This document shows, in pieces, positions 56,992 through 64,000 of a stretch of DNA of 64,000 nucleotides. Source of the DNA: Sphingomonas sp. C3-2 (GTDB lineage Bacteria > Pseudomonadota > Alphaproteobacteria > Sphingomonadales > Sphingomonadaceae); NCBI RefSeq assembly GCF_033025475.1, contig NZ_CP130322.1:434001-498000 (forward strand), given 5' to 3'. The translations under genes and the position numbers were made by a program. The first letter of the stretch is position 1, and each line of letters begins with the position of its first letter. Below the pieces are notes generated by a model. The model made no database searches. It worked only from the letters and a program-made list of their open reading frames with translations, and was not told the DNA's origin.

Positions 56992-58244
56992 TGCCCGGCC
57001 CCGAGCTGATCACCATGGGATGCCGGCTGAACATTGCCGAGAGCGAGGCGATCCGCGCGCTCGCCGGCGATGCCGACGACTTGGTCATCGTGAACAGTTG
57101 CGCGGTGACCGCGGAAGCCGTGCGCCAGACCCGGCAGGCGATCCGCCGCGCCAAGCGCGCCCGCCCCGATGCGCGCGTGATCGTGACCGGCTGCGCCGCG
57201 CAGATCGAGCCGCAGACCTTTGCGGCCATGCCCGAAGTGTCCCGCGTGCTCGGCAATATCGAAAAGATGGAGGCAAAAAGCTTTCGCTTCGACGCGAGCG
57301 CTGACGGCGAAGCCGAAGTGCGCGTGGCCGACATCATGGCCGTGCAGCAGACCGCACCGCAACTGGCATCGGGCTTTGCCGAACATGCACGCGCCTTTGT
57401 CGAGGTGCAGAATGGCTGCGACCATCGCTGCACCTTTTGCATCATTCCCTATGGCCGTGGAAACAGCCGCTCGGTTCCCGCAGGCGCGGTGATCGACCGC
57501 ATCGCCGCGCTGGTGGATGAAGGCTATGCCGAGATCGTGCTGACCGGCGTCGATCTCACCAGCTATGGCCCCGACCTGCCCGGCGCGCCCAGCCTGGGGC
57601 TGCTGGTGGACCGCATATTGAAGCAGATCCCGGGTCTCCGCAGACTGCGGCTTTCGTCGCTCGACTCGGTCGAGATCGACGAGCGACTGTTCGAGCTAAT
57701 CGCGCACGAGCCGCGCATGATGCCCCATCTGCACCTTTCGCTGCAGGCGGGCGACGACATGATCCTGAAGCGCATGAAGCGCCGCCACAGTCGCGCGCAG
57801 GCAGTGGAGATGGTGGCGCGGCTGAAGGCCGCACGGCCCGGCATTGCAATCGGCGCCGACATCATCGCGGGCTTTCCCACCGAAACCGACGAGATGTTCG
57901 ACAACAGTTTAAGGCTGATCGACGATTGCGACATCGTCCACGGCCATATCTTTCCCTATTCGCCGCGTACCGGCACACCGGCCGCCCGGATGCCGCAGTT
58001 GCCACGCCAGACGGTGAAGGAACGCGCGGCACGCTTGCGCGACGCGGCCTCAATCCGGCAAAGGCGCTGGCTCGAATCCATGGTGGGAACGACGCAGAAC
58101 GTGTTGATCGAGCGAGACCGCCAATCGGGCCATTCGGAAAATTTCGCACGCGTGCAGCTAAGCGCACCGGCCACGCCCGGCTCGATCCGCGCCGTAACCA
58201 TCACCGACATTCAACAATCCACTTTGATCGGCACCGCCCAATGA
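56991..58244 (+). CDS. mtaB: tRNA t6A37 methylthiotransferase MtaB
   Basis: Radical-SAM enzyme that converts t6A37 to ms2t6A37. The 417-residue product carries the N-terminal UPF0004 cysteines Cys11, Cys37 and Cys68, the radical-SAM cluster Cys143-Cys147-Cys150 (NGCDHRCTFCIIPYGRG), and a C-terminal TRAM-like region. It is the MtaB/e-MtaB rather than MiaB branch because of the VNSCAVTAEA and IIPYGRGNSRS motifs and length. Its stop overlaps ftsY as ATGA. Confidence 0.93.
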   Translation: MPGPELITMGCRLNIAESEAIRALAGDADDLVIVNSCAVTAEAVRQTRQAIRRAKRARPDARVIVTGCAAQIEPQTFAAMPEVSRVLGNIEKMEAKSFRFDASADGEAEVRVADIMAVQQTAPQLASGFAEHARAFVEVQNGCDHRCTFCIIPYGRGNSRSVPAGAVIDRIAALVDEGYAEIVLTGVDLTSYGPDLPGAPSLGLLVDRILKQIPGLRRLRLSSLDSVEIDERLFELIAHEPRMMPHLHLSLQAGDDMILKRMKRRHSRAQAVEMVARLKAARPGIAIGADIIAGFPTETDEMFDNSLRLIDDCDIVHGHIFPYSPRTGTPAARMPQLPRQTVKERAARLRDAASIRQRRWLESMVGTTQNVLIERDRQSGHSENFARVQLSAPATPGSIRAVTITDIQQSTLIGTAQ

Positions 58245-59167
58245 GCGAATCTCCCTGGCATCAGAAACTGTTCGGCGGTTTCAAGCGCACGTCCGACCGG
58301 CTGAGCGAAAACCTCACCGGCCTTTTCACAAAGTCTGCGCTCGACGATGCGACGCTGGACGAGATCGAGGAAGCGCTGATCGTTTCCGATCTCGGCCCCG
58401 CCATGGCGGGCCGCGTGCGCGCGCGCATCGCTTCCAGCCGCTATGAAAAGGGCATCGACGAGGCCGGGGTGAAGGCCATTGTTGCCGAAGAGATCGAAAA
58501 GGTCCTCGCGCCCGTGGCCAAGCCGCTCGAAATCGAAGCCTTTCCGCGCCCCCAGGTGATCCTTGTCATCGGCGTAAACGGATCGGGCAAGACGACGACG
58601 ATCGCCAAGCTTGCCCATCTGTTCCAGGAACAGGATTACGGCGTGATGCTGGCGGCGGGCGACACCTTCCGCGCGGCCGCGATCGGCCAGTTGAAGGTCT
58701 GGGCCGAACGGCTGGGCGTTCCCATCGTCACCGGCCCCGAGGGCGGCGACAGCGCGGGCATCGTCTATGAGGCGGTGAAGCAGGCGACGGCGACGGGCAT
58801 CGACGTGTTAATCGTCGATACAGCGGGCCGACTGCAGAACAAGCGCGAACTGATGGACGAGCTTGCCAAGATCCGCCGCGTGCTGGGGCGCCTCAATCCG
58901 GCGTCGCCGCACGACGTGGTGCTGGTGCTCGACGCGACGACCGGCCAGAACGCGCTGTCGCAGATCGAGGTTTTCAAGGAAGTGGCGGGCGTCACCGGCC
59001 TTGTGATGACCAAGCTCGACGGTACCGCGCGCGGCGGCGTGCTGGTGGCGGCCGCCGACAGATATGGCCTGCCGATCCATGCGATCGGCGTAGGCGAAAC
59101 GATCGAGGACCTTCGCCCCTTCGAGGCTGGCGAACTGGCCCGCGCAATTTCCGGGAGTGGTGAATGA
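58241..59167 (+). CDS. ftsY: Signal recognition particle receptor FtsY
   Basis: SRP receptor GTPase, 308 residues, with N domain (EIEEALIVSDLGPAMAGRV) and G domain: GVNGSGKTTTIAKLA (Lys117), AAGDTFRAAA, DTAGRLQNK and TKLDGTARGG. There is no acidic A domain; membrane contact would be through an amphipathic N-terminus (SPWHQKLFGGFKRTSDRL). ATG 58241 overlaps the mtaB stop. It works with Ffh at 52291. Confidence 0.97.
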   Translation: MSESPWHQKLFGGFKRTSDRLSENLTGLFTKSALDDATLDEIEEALIVSDLGPAMAGRVRARIASSRYEKGIDEAGVKAIVAEEIEKVLAPVAKPLEIEAFPRPQVILVIGVNGSGKTTTIAKLAHLFQEQDYGVMLAAGDTFRAAAIGQLKVWAERLGVPIVTGPEGGDSAGIVYEAVKQATATGIDVLIVDTAGRLQNKRELMDELAKIRRVLGRLNPASPHDVVLVLDATTGQNALSQIEVFKEVAGVTGLVMTKLDGTARGGVLVAAADRYGLPIHAIGVGETIEDLRPFEAGELARAISGSGE

Positions 59168-59790
59168 CGACGGCAAACGCCAACGACAAGGCTGGCGCGC
59201 AGGAACAAAAGCATGGCGGGCTGGGCATGGCGCTCGATTTCGGGCCGCTGCTTGTCTTTTTCCTCGCCTATAAGTTCGTCGGCGTCATCGCCGGGACGGT
59301 GGCGTTCATGGCGGCGATCGTGATCGCGGTGATCGTTTCCAAGGTGAAACTGGGCAAGGTTTCGCCGATGCTGTGGCTGTCGGCCGCGCTGGTCGTCGGC
59401 TTCGGCGCGCTGACGGTCTATTTCAAGGATCCGAAATTCATCCAGATCAAGCCGACAATCATCTACACGATGTTCGCAGGCGCGCTGTTCTTCGGCCTCG
59501 CCATCGGCAAGCCGCTGCTGAAGGTGCTGCTCCAGGCCGCCTATGACGGGTTGAACGATACGGGCTGGATGAAGCTTTCGCGCAACTGGGCCTTCTTTTT
59601 TGCCGGAATGGCCGTGCTCAACGAAGCGATGCGGATGATGCTCACCTTCGACACCTGGCTGACGCTGAAGGTGTGGGGCGTGACGATCCTGTCGTTTGGC
59701 TTCGCGATGGCGAACATCCCCATGATGATGCGCCATGGGCTTAGCATGGGCGAGCAGAAGGCCGCCGAAACGACGCCTCCGCAGGGCTGA
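59164..59790 (+). CDS. yciB: Septation protein A / YciB family inner membrane protein
   Basis: The 208-residue product has five or so membrane segments and the family's marks: LDFGPLLVFFLAYKF, KPTIIYTMFAGALFFGL, KLSRNWAFFFAGMAVLNEAM, and WLTLKVWGVTILSFGFAMANIPMMMRH. YciB affects septation and envelope integrity in enterics and Shigella. The ATG overlaps the ftsY stop as ATGA, completing the dapF-mtaB-ftsY-yciB chain. Confidence 0.93.
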   Translation: MTTANANDKAGAQEQKHGGLGMALDFGPLLVFFLAYKFVGVIAGTVAFMAAIVIAVIVSKVKLGKVSPMLWLSAALVVGFGALTVYFKDPKFIQIKPTIIYTMFAGALFFGLAIGKPLLKVLLQAAYDGLNDTGWMKLSRNWAFFFAGMAVLNEAMRMMLTFDTWLTLKVWGVTILSFGFAMANIPMMMRHGLSMGEQKAAETTPPQG

Positions 59791-59793
59791 GCC

Positions 59794-61011
59794 CTAGAGC
59801 GTCACCAATTCGCATTGCACGTCGGGGAGCGCCCCTTCGTGCCGTGCGAGGCGAAAGGCCATCTGGCCTTCATTATGCCCCATCGTCTCGATCCAGCGGG
59901 TGTCGGGGCGCCCCGGATCGGCATGGGCGAGCGCCAGCCGAACCCGACCATCGGGCCCCGGCGAGGTTTCGACACTGGAGGCGAAGACGCGGTTGCCAAA
60001 GCGCCATTCGAAGGATTCCATCCAGTAGTTCATCGGCACGAAGCTCCAGTACCGTCCCCTTGGCGGGACGAAGGAGATGAAGAGCGCCTGCCCCGGCTTT
60101 ACCGACCAATAGCCTTCCAGATATTTGTGGCCGGCGGGTGTGTAGATATCCCCGCCATCGTCGAAATGGGCAAGCCGGTTGAACTTGGTTTTGCGGCAAC
60201 GATCCACCCACTGCGCCCATGTCTTGACATTCCATGCGGCAAAATTGACCGCTTTTACGAGCTGCGCGCCGAGATCGACGGTCGAGAGCGGTTTGAGCAC
60301 CGGCGCGCCCGAGGTCCGTTCGATCGTCAGCGCGCGCGGCTTGTAGCGTAGCGGATCGCGCAGATAGCGGCGGACCACGACGACGCTGCCGTCATCGTCC
60401 ATGCGCAGCGCATTTTCCCCCTGCCCGCCGCGATTGAGGAGCACGGTAAAGCGCCCATCGGGCGCGATCTTCATCTCGGCCTCAGTCAGGCTGCTCACCA
60501 ACCGGCGGCGCGCCTTGTTGTCCTTGTTGAGCGTTCCCGAATAGACGGTGAATTCGAGCATCAGCAGATCGTGCATGTCGCCGGTGACACGATATTCATA
60601 TTCGGGCGAGATCACAGCGGAGTCATAAAGCTGACCGGGGCTGTCGCCGGCGAACTTGCGTACCCCGTCGCGCGTCTTCTGATAAAAGGCCGGGAACGCC
60701 GGATCGGCATATTCGACATATTGGTCGAGACCGATCGTGAAATAGCGCATGAACAGGCGAAAGCCTTCGGCGCGGTCGATATCAGTGCGCGGCGCGGCCA
60801 GCGCCTCAAACTCATCGGCAAAGGCGGCGATGCGGCCTGCAACCTCTTGCCAGGCACTGGTCAATCCGGGAGTCAGTACGGGCCCTTGCGGCGCGGGTCC
60901 GGCCGCAGCCGCACGCCCCGCTATGCCGCCGAGCGTCGCGGCCAGCACCGCGCCCGCCATCCCCTCGACAAGCCCGCGACGGCTCGTGCTGATCATGGCT
61001 TCTTCGCTCAT
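59794..61011 (-). CDS. DUF1214 domain protein with twin-arginine type signal
   Basis: The 405-residue product starts with TSRRGLVEGMAGAVLAATLGGIAG, a Tat-like signal (SRRG followed by a hydrophobic stretch). The C-terminal half has PPRGRYWSFVPMNYWMESFEWR, characteristic of DUF1214, a beta-sandwich domain found in exported proteins. Function unknown. GGGGAGG before ATG 61011 fixes the start. It is convergent with yciB, three bases apart. Confidence 0.8.
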   Translation of the reverse strand: MSEEAMISTSRRGLVEGMAGAVLAATLGGIAGRAAAAGPAPQGPVLTPGLTSAWQEVAGRIAAFADEFEALAAPRTDIDRAEGFRLFMRYFTIGLDQYVEYADPAFPAFYQKTRDGVRKFAGDSPGQLYDSAVISPEYEYRVTGDMHDLLMLEFTVYSGTLNKDNKARRRLVSSLTEAEMKIAPDGRFTVLLNRGGQGENALRMDDDGSVVVVRRYLRDPLRYKPRALTIERTSGAPVLKPLSTVDLGAQLVKAVNFAAWNVKTWAQWVDRCRKTKFNRLAHFDDGGDIYTPAGHKYLEGYWSVKPGQALFISFVPPRGRYWSFVPMNYWMESFEWRFGNRVFASSVETSPGPDGRVRLALAHADPGRPDTRWIETMGHNEGQMAFRLARHEGALPDVQCELVTL

Positions 61012-61101
61012 CTGCGCCTCCCCCTGCTGGAGCGGCGAGTGTTTGATGCATCGCGCTGGCGCGCAACGCCTTTCACTGTCGGGGAGCGATCAAAGCGCAC
61101 C

Positions 61102-61668
61102 TCAATTGAGGGCGGTCTTGCAGCCCCGGTTTTGATGCATGCCGCGCAGGAAGCCGCGACGTGCAAAGCCTGCGGCAATGGCGGCATCGCGACGGCGCTC
61201 GGCAGGCCCCGCCCCCGTCACCTCGCGCACCAGCCCGCGAAAGGGGATGAGCGAATTGACGATCGCCTTGCCCCCCGCCTCGGCGAACTTGCCGAAGCGG
61301 TTCTCGTTATTTTCCCGGCCCACGCCGAAATCCTCGCCCAGAACCGCGTTCAGCTCATGCACCGCATCGGCCAGTTGCTTGCAGGTCTTCACGCCTTCGG
61401 TGCTGTACGGATTTTCGACCACCGCCTGCAGCAAGGGAGGCACTTCGGTGCGGACGACGCCGATATCGCGCGCGGGCTGGGTGACGATATCACCCGCCTT
61501 GTCGATCGTATCGTCCTTCTTGGGTGACGGGCGCTCGTCCTTGTCAGGCTTCTGAGCAGAAGACGGCGCCGGCTCTTCCTTCTTCGATCCGCTTTCCTGC
61601 GCACGTGCAAAACCAGCGGTAGGCACGGCGACAACCAGTGCGGCCAGCAGAAGATAGGAAGTCCTCAT
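61102..61668 (-). CDS. Exported protein of unknown function
   Basis: The 188-residue product has a clear signal peptide (MRTSYLLLAALVVAVPTAGFARA), then a Lys/Asp/Pro/Ser-rich linker (SGSKKEEPAPSSAQKPDKD), and a C-terminal domain with two cysteines (Cys in KTCKQLAD and NRGCKTALN) that could pair in the periplasm. VTQPARDIGVVRTEVPPLL and FRGLVREVTGAGPAERRRDAAIAAG look like a conserved region, but I do not recognise a family. Confidence 0.8.
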   Translation of the reverse strand: MRTSYLLLAALVVAVPTAGFARAQESGSKKEEPAPSSAQKPDKDERPSPKKDDTIDKAGDIVTQPARDIGVVRTEVPPLLQAVVENPYSTEGVKTCKQLADAVHELNAVLGEDFGVGRENNENRFGKFAEAGGKAIVNSLIPFRGLVREVTGAGPAERRRDAAIAAGFARRGFLRGMHQNRGCKTALN

Positions 61669-61728
61669 CGCGTCGCTTTTCCCTTCTCGTCATCGCGGGC
61701 GCATCGTTCGCCAAACTATCAACGAAAA

Positions 61729-61752
61729 GAGCCGGAGATCGCTCCCCGGCTC
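61729..61752 (-). terminator. Terminator of sodB
   Basis: GAGCCGG and CCGGCTC arms with a ten-base loop, followed on the minus strand by TTTTCGTT. It lies 26 bases after the sodB stop codon. Confidence 0.75.
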
Positions 61753-61777
61753 CCTTCATTCGGACAGGATCCGATGC

Positions 61778-62401
61778 TTACTGGGCCTGATCGGCTCGCG
61801 ATGCGCCTTCGCCGTCGAGATTCTGCTCGACGAATTCCCAGTTGATGAGGTTCTTCAGCACGGCTTCCAGATAGTTGGGGCGCGCGTTGCGATAATCGAC
61901 ATAATAAGCGTGTTCCCACACGTCGAGCGTGAGGAGCGGCTTGATGTCATCATAGACGACCGGGGTGTCGGCATCATGGAGCGAGGTGATGGCAAGCTTG
62001 CCGTCCTTCAGCACCAGCCAGCCCCAACCCGAACCGAAATGGCCGATCGATTCGTCCTTGAGCTTGGTGAGCAGCGCGTCGGTCGAGCCAAAGGCTTCGT
62101 CGATCATCGCCTGCAGCTTGGCCGAGGGCTGGCCGCCCTTGGGGCTGAGGCACTTCCAGAAGAAGCTGTGGTTCCAGATCTGTGCGGCGTTGTTGAACAG
62201 GCCCTTGTCGCCGTCCTTCTTCGCCTTGTCGATCACCTGAAGCAGCGACAGACCGGCGAGGTTCTTTTCCTCGACCCAGCCATTGACCTTGTCGACATAG
62301 GCCTTGTGGTGCTTGCCGTGGTGATAATCGAAGGTTTCGGCCGACATGTGCGGCTCAAGCGCGTCCTTCGCATAGGGGAGATCGGGCAGGATGAAGGGCA
62401 T
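61778..62401 (-). CDS. sodB: Fe-type superoxide dismutase
   Basis: Cytoplasmic Fe/Mn-family SOD, 207 residues. Metal ligands are visible: the His in YHHGKHHKAYV, His in QIWNHSFFW, and Asp/His in DVWEHAYYVDY. GLFNNAAQIWNH and QSAK-type residues (Ser-Lys in QPSAKLQAMI) and the AQ dipeptide at NNAAQ favour iron. GAGGTGAGTC precedes ATG 62401. pspF lies upstream on the same strand, 101 bases away. Confidence 0.96.
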   Translation of the reverse strand: MPFILPDLPYAKDALEPHMSAETFDYHHGKHHKAYVDKVNGWVEEKNLAGLSLLQVIDKAKKDGDKGLFNNAAQIWNHSFFWKCLSPKGGQPSAKLQAMIDEAFGSTDALLTKLKDESIGHFGSGWGWLVLKDGKLAITSLHDADTPVVYDDIKPLLTLDVWEHAYYVDYRNARPNYLEAVLKNLINWEFVEQNLDGEGASRADQAQ

Positions 62402-62502
62402 GACTCACCTCTTTTGGTTTGAAAACACGCCCTCCTAACGCATTGCGCGCAAAAAGGGCCGCGAATTGTTACGCTGGGCGCCAATATTTTCCATCAGCCG
62501 CC

Positions 62503-63543
62503 CTATGGCAATTCGTGCCGCTTGAGCGCGTGACGCAACTGATCATAGCTCAGGTTGAGGCTTTTCGCGGTCGCCCGCTGGTTGAAGCGATTATGGGCGA
62601 GCGCCGCCTCCAGGATCGCGCGTTCATGCGCATCGACCGCCTGTTTCAGATCGCCCACCAGATGCAGTTCGGTTGCGGGCGATGATGTCGGCGCGGTGGC
62701 GACACGCACCGCCCCCTCCTCCGCGCGCTCCACTTCCTGCGTCACGCTGCCCGGCATCGGCCGCGAATGCCAGGGCGTGGCGAAGGGATCGAAGATGATC
62801 GCATCGACCGCGCGTTCGGGATCGTCCCAGCGGTAAACCGCGCGTTCGACCACATTGCGCAGTTCGCGGACATTGCCCGGCCAGTCATGGCTGACGAGCT
62901 GCGCTGCGGCGGTTTCCGAAAAACCCGGCCAGCGTTCCCAGCCCAACTCGGCGGCCATGCGCCGCCCGAAATGATTGGCGAGCACGGGCACATCCCCTTC
63001 GCGGACACGCAGCGGCGGGAGCGAGATCACCTCGAAGCTCAGCCGATCCAGAAGGTCGGCGCGGAACCGGCCTTTATCGACCATGGCCGGCAGATTTTCA
63101 TTGGTGGCGGCGACGATGCGAACATCGACCCGGATCGGATGACTGGAGCCGATGCGCGTCACCTCGCCATATTCGACCGTGCGAAGCAGCCGTTCCTGCG
63201 CCCCTTGCGACAAGGTGCCGAGTTCGTCGAGGAACAGCGTGCCGCCATCGGCTTCCTCGAACCGCCCGGCGCGCGCGCGGGTGGCGCCGGTAAAGGCGCC
63301 CGCCTCATGCCCGAACAGTTCGGCCTCGATCAGCGTTTCGGGAAGGGCTGCACAGTTCATGATGACGAGCGGCCCGTCCCACCGCGGGCTGAGGCGGTGC
63401 AGACGTTCGGCAACCAGTTCCTTGCCGGTACCCCGCTCGCCGATCACCAGCACGGGACGGTTGAGCGCCGCCGCGCGGCTTGCCCGCTCGACGGAATCGA
63501 GAAAGGCCAGCGACTGGCCGATGAAATGACTTTCGCGCTCCAT
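62503..63543 (-). CDS. pspF: Phage-shock-type sigma-54 activator PspF
   Basis: The 346-residue AAA+ activator has no receiver domain and begins directly with the ATPase: Walker A GERGTGKE at 35-42, the sigma-54 contact loop GAFTGA at 82-87, Walker [32 protein letters not shown], and a C-terminal Fis-type helix-turn-helix ([22 protein letters not shown]). This is the PspF layout, held inactive by PspA. The divergent gene set carries a sigma-54 promoter and pspA, which confirms the assignment. ATG 63543 is chosen because the open frame upstream has no similarity. Confidence 0.93.
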   Translation of the reverse strand: MERESHFIGQSLAFLDSVERASRAAALNRPVLVIGERGTGKELVAERLHRLSPRWDGPLVIMNCAALPETLIEAELFGHEAGAFTGATRARAGRFEEADGGTLFLDELGTLSQGAQERLLRTVEYGEVTRIGSSHPIRVDVRIVAATNENLPAMVDKGRFRADLLDRLSFEVISLPPLRVREGDVPVLANHFGRRMAAELGWERWPGFSETAAAQLVSHDWPGNVRELRNVVERAVYRWDDPERAVDAIIFDPFATPWHSRPMPGSVTQEVERAEEGAVRVATAPTSSPATELHLVGDLKQAVDAHERAILEAALAHNRFNQRATAKSLNLSYDQLRHALKRHELP

Positions 63544-63643
63544 TCCCAAGATTAGGGATATTTCCCAAAATTTGGCAATACTCACCAACTCAGAATAATG
63601 TAAATTATGCAAAATATCCCGAAAAATGGAGCTTTTCAAAAAC

Positions 63644-63659
63644 TGGCACGCATCCTGCT
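63644..63659 (+). promoter_or_regulatory. Sigma-54 (-24/-12) promoter of the psp operon
   Basis: TGGCACG with CTGCTT four bases on, so GG at -24 and GC at -12 are ten bases apart as required; one base differs from the TTGC consensus. It reads towards the microprotein and pspA, with a start near 63670. The AT-rich 63550-63640 segment upstream is the expected PspF-binding region. Confidence 0.82.
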
Positions 63660-63715
63660 TAGTTGAGAACAACTGCTTCTACGGAAGTGCAAATCAAAGG
63701 TTCAGGGAGGCCATT

Positions 63716-63877
63716 ATGACCACCAGCAAGATCGGAAACACCTTCACCGCAATCGTCTGCACCGTTCTGTTCAGCGCCACCTGCGTGCTGAGCGCGGTGG
63801 GCCCGGCACAGGCCGCGGACACCGCCAAGACGAATGCCGGCGTGGTTACCGTTTCGGCCGACAGGATCTACGCCTGA
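63716..63877 (+). CDS. Predicted secreted microprotein (53 aa), first gene of the psp operon
   Basis: ATG 63716 follows AGGGAGG by five bases. The product has a textbook signal peptide: MTTSKIGN, a hydrophobic core FTAIVCTVLFSATCVLSAVG, and AQAA as a likely cleavage site near residue 34, leaving a mature peptide of about 19 residues (ADTAKTNAGVVTVSADRIYA). It lies between the sigma-54 promoter and pspA, with an intervening hairpin. It is not PspB, PspC, PspD or PspE. I recognise no family and infer it is induced with the Psp response. Confidence 0.75.
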   Translation: MTTSKIGNTFTAIVCTVLFSATCVLSAVGPAQAADTAKTNAGVVTVSADRIYA

Positions 63878-63888
63878 AGGCAGCCCCC

Positions 63889-63920
63889 GCCGGGGCGGAA
63901 TTCCCTTGCTCCGCCCCGGC
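63889..63920 (+). terminator. Strong hairpin between microprotein gene and pspA
   Basis: Perfect 11-base arms GCCGGGGCGGA and TCCGCCCCGGC with a ten-base loop. No T-run follows, so full termination is not expected. More likely it is an mRNA-stability or partial attenuation element that raises microprotein over PspA. Confidence 0.6.
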
Positions 63921-63961
63921 ACCCCAATGCCAAATACGTCGTCATCTCAGGAGTATCCAAA

Positions 63962-64000
63962 ATGGGAATTTTCTCACGAACCCGCGACATCATCGCCGCC
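63962..64000 (+). CDS. pspA: Phage shock protein A, 3'-truncated by window edge
   Basis: Thirteen codons are present: MGIFSRTRDIIAA, the conserved amphipathic N-terminus of PspA that binds stressed membranes. CAGGAG lies eight bases before the ATG. PspA binds and inhibits PspF until membrane stress; PspF is encoded divergently. The short fragment is enough to name it given the sigma-54 promoter and pspF. Confidence 0.9.
   Translation, partial: MGIFSRTRDIIAA

Overview
The window is a gene-dense, visibly GC-rich stretch of a chromosome from an alphaproteobacterium, most likely a sphingomonad (Sphingomonadaceae). This rests on gene content and protein character, not on a 16S gene. Pointers are the AddAB (not RecBCD) repair nuclease, a DivL-type tyrosine pseudokinase in front of tsaE, an AmgK-MurU peptidoglycan-recycling pair, a short FtsY without the acidic domain, exported M2 and S9B peptidases, and a PspF/PspA module. 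I see no prophage, insertion sequence, integron or CRISPR array. It reads as core chromosome.

Layout. 1-9.4 kb: tail of a DUF188 gene, recG facing away from sdhE-mfd, a c-di-GMP protein with a decayed GGDEF and intact EAL domain, and nadK preceded by an overlapping small ORF. 9.4-14.8 kb: two identical tRNA-Asn genes, pfkB, a strong terminator, secA, a small unknown ORF and a TonB-like exported protein. 14.9-17.4 kb: argJ, an inositol-monophosphatase-family enzyme and trxA. 17.4-28.3 kb (minus strand): a tightly overlapped operon divL-like > tsaE > amgK > murU > addB > addA, then trxA. 28.4-38.1 kb: a large exported propeller-amidohydrolase, a Sel1/prolyl-hydroxylase-like oxygenase, ahcY with a palindromic operator, a GNAT acetyltransferase, YqgE, a peroxiredoxin, a small membrane protein and AMP nucleosidase. 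38.1-49.7 kb: a diguanylate cyclase, M2 peptidase, alpha/beta hydrolase, a marR-emrA-emrB efflux operon, asd, a DUF2189 membrane protein and an S9B peptidase. 49.8-53.8 kb (minus): ffh > rpsP > rimM > small membrane protein > trmD > rplS. 54-59.8 kb (plus): a GGDEF/EAL protein, then the coupled chain dapF > mtaB > ftsY > yciB, with a DUF924 gene between on the other strand. 59.8-64 kb: a Tat-type DUF1214 protein, an exported unknown, sodB, and the divergent pspF // microprotein-pspA locus, cut by the window end.

How the parts fit. Three c-di-GMP proteins and a DivL-like regulator suggest signalling tied to cell cycle and motility. AmgK-MurU return MurNAc to UDP-MurNAc, while asd and dapF feed lysine/meso-DAP for the same wall polymer. 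SecA, Ffh, FtsY and the Psp module serve membrane protein traffic and envelope stress. RecG, Mfd and AddAB cover DNA repair. AhcY clears S-adenosylhomocysteine made by methylases such as TrmD and MtaB. The least explained elements are a 53-residue predicted secreted peptide that is the first gene behind the sigma-54 promoter of the psp operon, and the small ORF fused by a GTGA overlap to nadK. All gene starts below were chosen by reading the sequence; none was checked by a database search.
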